64,000 nt of DNA from Endozoicomonas euniceicola. GTDB lineage: Bacteria; Pseudomonadota; Gammaproteobacteria; Pseudomonadales; Endozoicomonadaceae. Shown piece by piece: positions 62,977 to 64,000 of this stretch. Each line of letters begins with the position of its first letter. Position 1 is the first letter of the stretch. A model generated the notes under the pieces. That model saw only the letters and a program-made list of their open reading frames with translations, was not told the origin of the DNA and searched no databases. Both the position numbers and the translations under genes were made by a program. The DNA lies in contig NZ_CP103300.1 in assembly GCF_025562755.1 (NCBI RefSeq), forward strand, positions 6,450,501 through 6,514,500, in the 5' to 3' direction.

Positions 62977-64000
62977 ACGTTCGGTAAAATATTTAGCGTC
63001 GGCGCAGCCAATCCCGTCAGGCACACAATTTAAACCTGCCTGAACCGTTTAAATCATTGGTTCTGAGTTCATTTATGCCGCTTTTTCCAAAAAACTATCC
63101 GAACGTTCGTTTTTATCCGGCAATTTCAGCTCTAATTTTTGCTCATATCGGTTCCAGCAGCCACGAATTCGAAACTGCGGAATAATCCAAAACAGCGCGC
63201 GCCTAAGCATTCCGGCCGTGACTGTATGGGGATTCCTCCAGGCAGTTTTGGCCAGCGCAATGGCCGCTGGATTTTGACAAATGGTCAGCAATTGCACCAG
63301 CGCATACCCTGCCATTTTAATGTGCATCCACCGTAACAGCGTTCTGAGTTTCTGCTGCCATAAATGCTTGCATCCAAACTCGTGTTTAAGTTGCTGGAAC
63401 ATAGGCTCTATAGGCCACCTGAGCGAGTAGGCTAATAGCACTTCATCGGCTTTCAAGTCAGGATTGGTGGACAGAAACAGTTTAGTTTCTGTTTGTCCCT
63501 TGTCGTTTTCAAAACAACTCCAGACGACTCGGACAATACGGCCTTTCAAAAAACGAGCTCGGCAAATACAAGAACGAAAAGAGACAGTCCGGTTCTTTCT
63601 GTAAAGCCAGAGAGTCATCTTGGTCTCTGGTAATTTATCTACTTCCTCAGGTGTCATTTTGACACCGTACTTACGCTTGCGGCCTTTCCTTTTGAAAGGA
63701 GAGGGAGGAAGTGCATCGACTGGAAGCGCATAAAGTGCCCGGTTTTTCGGTATATGACCAATGACCTCATACCCAAGCTCAAGCGCGGGCTGCATCATGG
63801 TATGATTCATAAACCAGCAGTCAGTGAGCAGGCGCAAAGCTCGCCCCTGAAGACTCTGTCGTACAGATTTCAGCATGGCCTTTGCAATTTTAAGCTTGCT
63901 GATGTTGCCTGACTTAGGTGATGGAAAAGCCATCACTGGAATCGCAGTATGCACCTTGTCTGATGGTCTATGGAAAGGAATAGCCAGAAAGACCCAACAT
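62970..64000 (-). mobile_element. IS with IS4/IS701-type transposase, partial at window end
   Basis: The left end lies near 62970, where the ISNCY gene breaks off (ATGAACGTTCGGTAAAA may be the terminal repeat; a related GAACGTTCG occurs at 63099-63107). The element runs past the window end, so its right end and target duplication cannot be checked. Confidence 0.7.
63073..64000 (-). CDS. DDE transposase (IS4/IS701-type), 5' end outside the window
   Basis: 309 residues visible; the frame is open to base 64000, so the start is beyond. Seen: LRLLTDCWFMNHTM (Asp of the core), KLFLSTNPDLKADEVLLAYS, and the Glu box YSLRWPIEPMFQQLKHEFGC (Y-x-x-R-W-x-I-E), which defines the IS4/IS701 type. Ends SDSFLEKAA. 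Appears intact so far as visible. Confidence 0.85.
   Translation of the reverse strand, partial: CWVFLAIPFHRPSDKVHTAIPVMAFPSPKSGNISKLKIAKAMLKSVRQSLQGRALRLLTDCWFMNHTMMQPALELGYEVIGHIPKNRALYALPVDALPPSPFKRKGRKRKYGVKMTPEEVDKLPETKMTLWLYRKNRTVSFRSCICRARFLKGRIVRVVWSCFENDKGQTETKLFLSTNPDLKADEVLLAYSLRWPIEPMFQQLKHEFGCKHLWQQKLRTLLRWMHIKMAGYALVQLLTICQNPAAIALAKTAWRNPHTVTAGMLRRALFWIIPQFRIRGCWNRYEQKLELKLPDKNERSDSFLEKAA

Overview
The window looks like accessory DNA from a marine gammaproteobacterium. The density and variety of insertion sequences, the moderate base composition and the gene families suggest an Endozoicomonas-like host, but this is an inference: no rRNA, tRNA or housekeeping marker was found. 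About half of the sequence is mobile DNA or genes broken by it. The rest is dominated by defence, toxin-antitoxin and orphan small genes.

Layout. 1-5.0 kb: the C-terminal part of a very large DUF1998 helicase (Druantia DruE / DISARM-like) and a GIY-YIG nuclease-like protein. 5.3-8.3 kb: an intact IS21 element with 5-bp target duplication inside a small hypothetical gene. 8.7-17.4 kb: an AAA ATPase and a string of small orphan genes (Phd/YefM-like and UPF0175-like antitoxins, SPFH-like membrane protein, zinc-ribbon proteins, a degenerate integrase, HTH protein). 17.5-20.8 kb: a coiled-coil membrane protein and a tyrosine integrase split by an IS1595 element. 21-29.9 kb: two endonuclease I genes (one decapitated by an ISAzo13 remnant), a Sel1-repeat protein, a zinc-finger gene destroyed by IS66, and a second IS1595 copy inside the membrane partner of a rhodanese. 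29.9-36.6 kb: exported rhodanese, exported caspase-like protease, DUF4234 protein, IS21 debris and orphan genes. 36.9-44.4 kb: a complete Wadjet-type SMC plasmid-defence operon with a divergent WYL regulator. 44.6-46.7 kb: IS1380 nested in a small inverted-repeat element. 47.0-49.0 kb: a membrane protein-DarT1-NADAR operon. 49.9-57.5 kb: a nuclease-rich island (Vsr/DUF559-like nuclease, Mrr-type endonuclease, methyltransferase, PLD-helicase, HsdR-N nuclease broken by an ISKra4 element). 57.5-61.4 kb: a tyrosine recombinase and a divergent KfrA-like gene flanked by oppositely oriented arrays of similar hairpin repeats, the right one a canonical 28/32 type I-F CRISPR array. 61.8-64 kb: a small lipoprotein and two overlapping IS remnants.

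The most exciting structure is at 60.5-61.4 kb. One CRISPR spacer matches, with two mismatches, a short remnant of a gene 3' end about 400 bp beyond the array. Between them lies a TGT-type end with a second similar copy of the terminal motif, about 53 bp from the match. Gene-3'-end target, nearby element end and an array whose trailing repeats are atypical is the architecture of a CRISPR-associated (I-F3) Tn7-like transposon homing site. No tns or cas genes are in the window, so the claim is inferential. If correct, the defence genes to the left could be cargo of that element.
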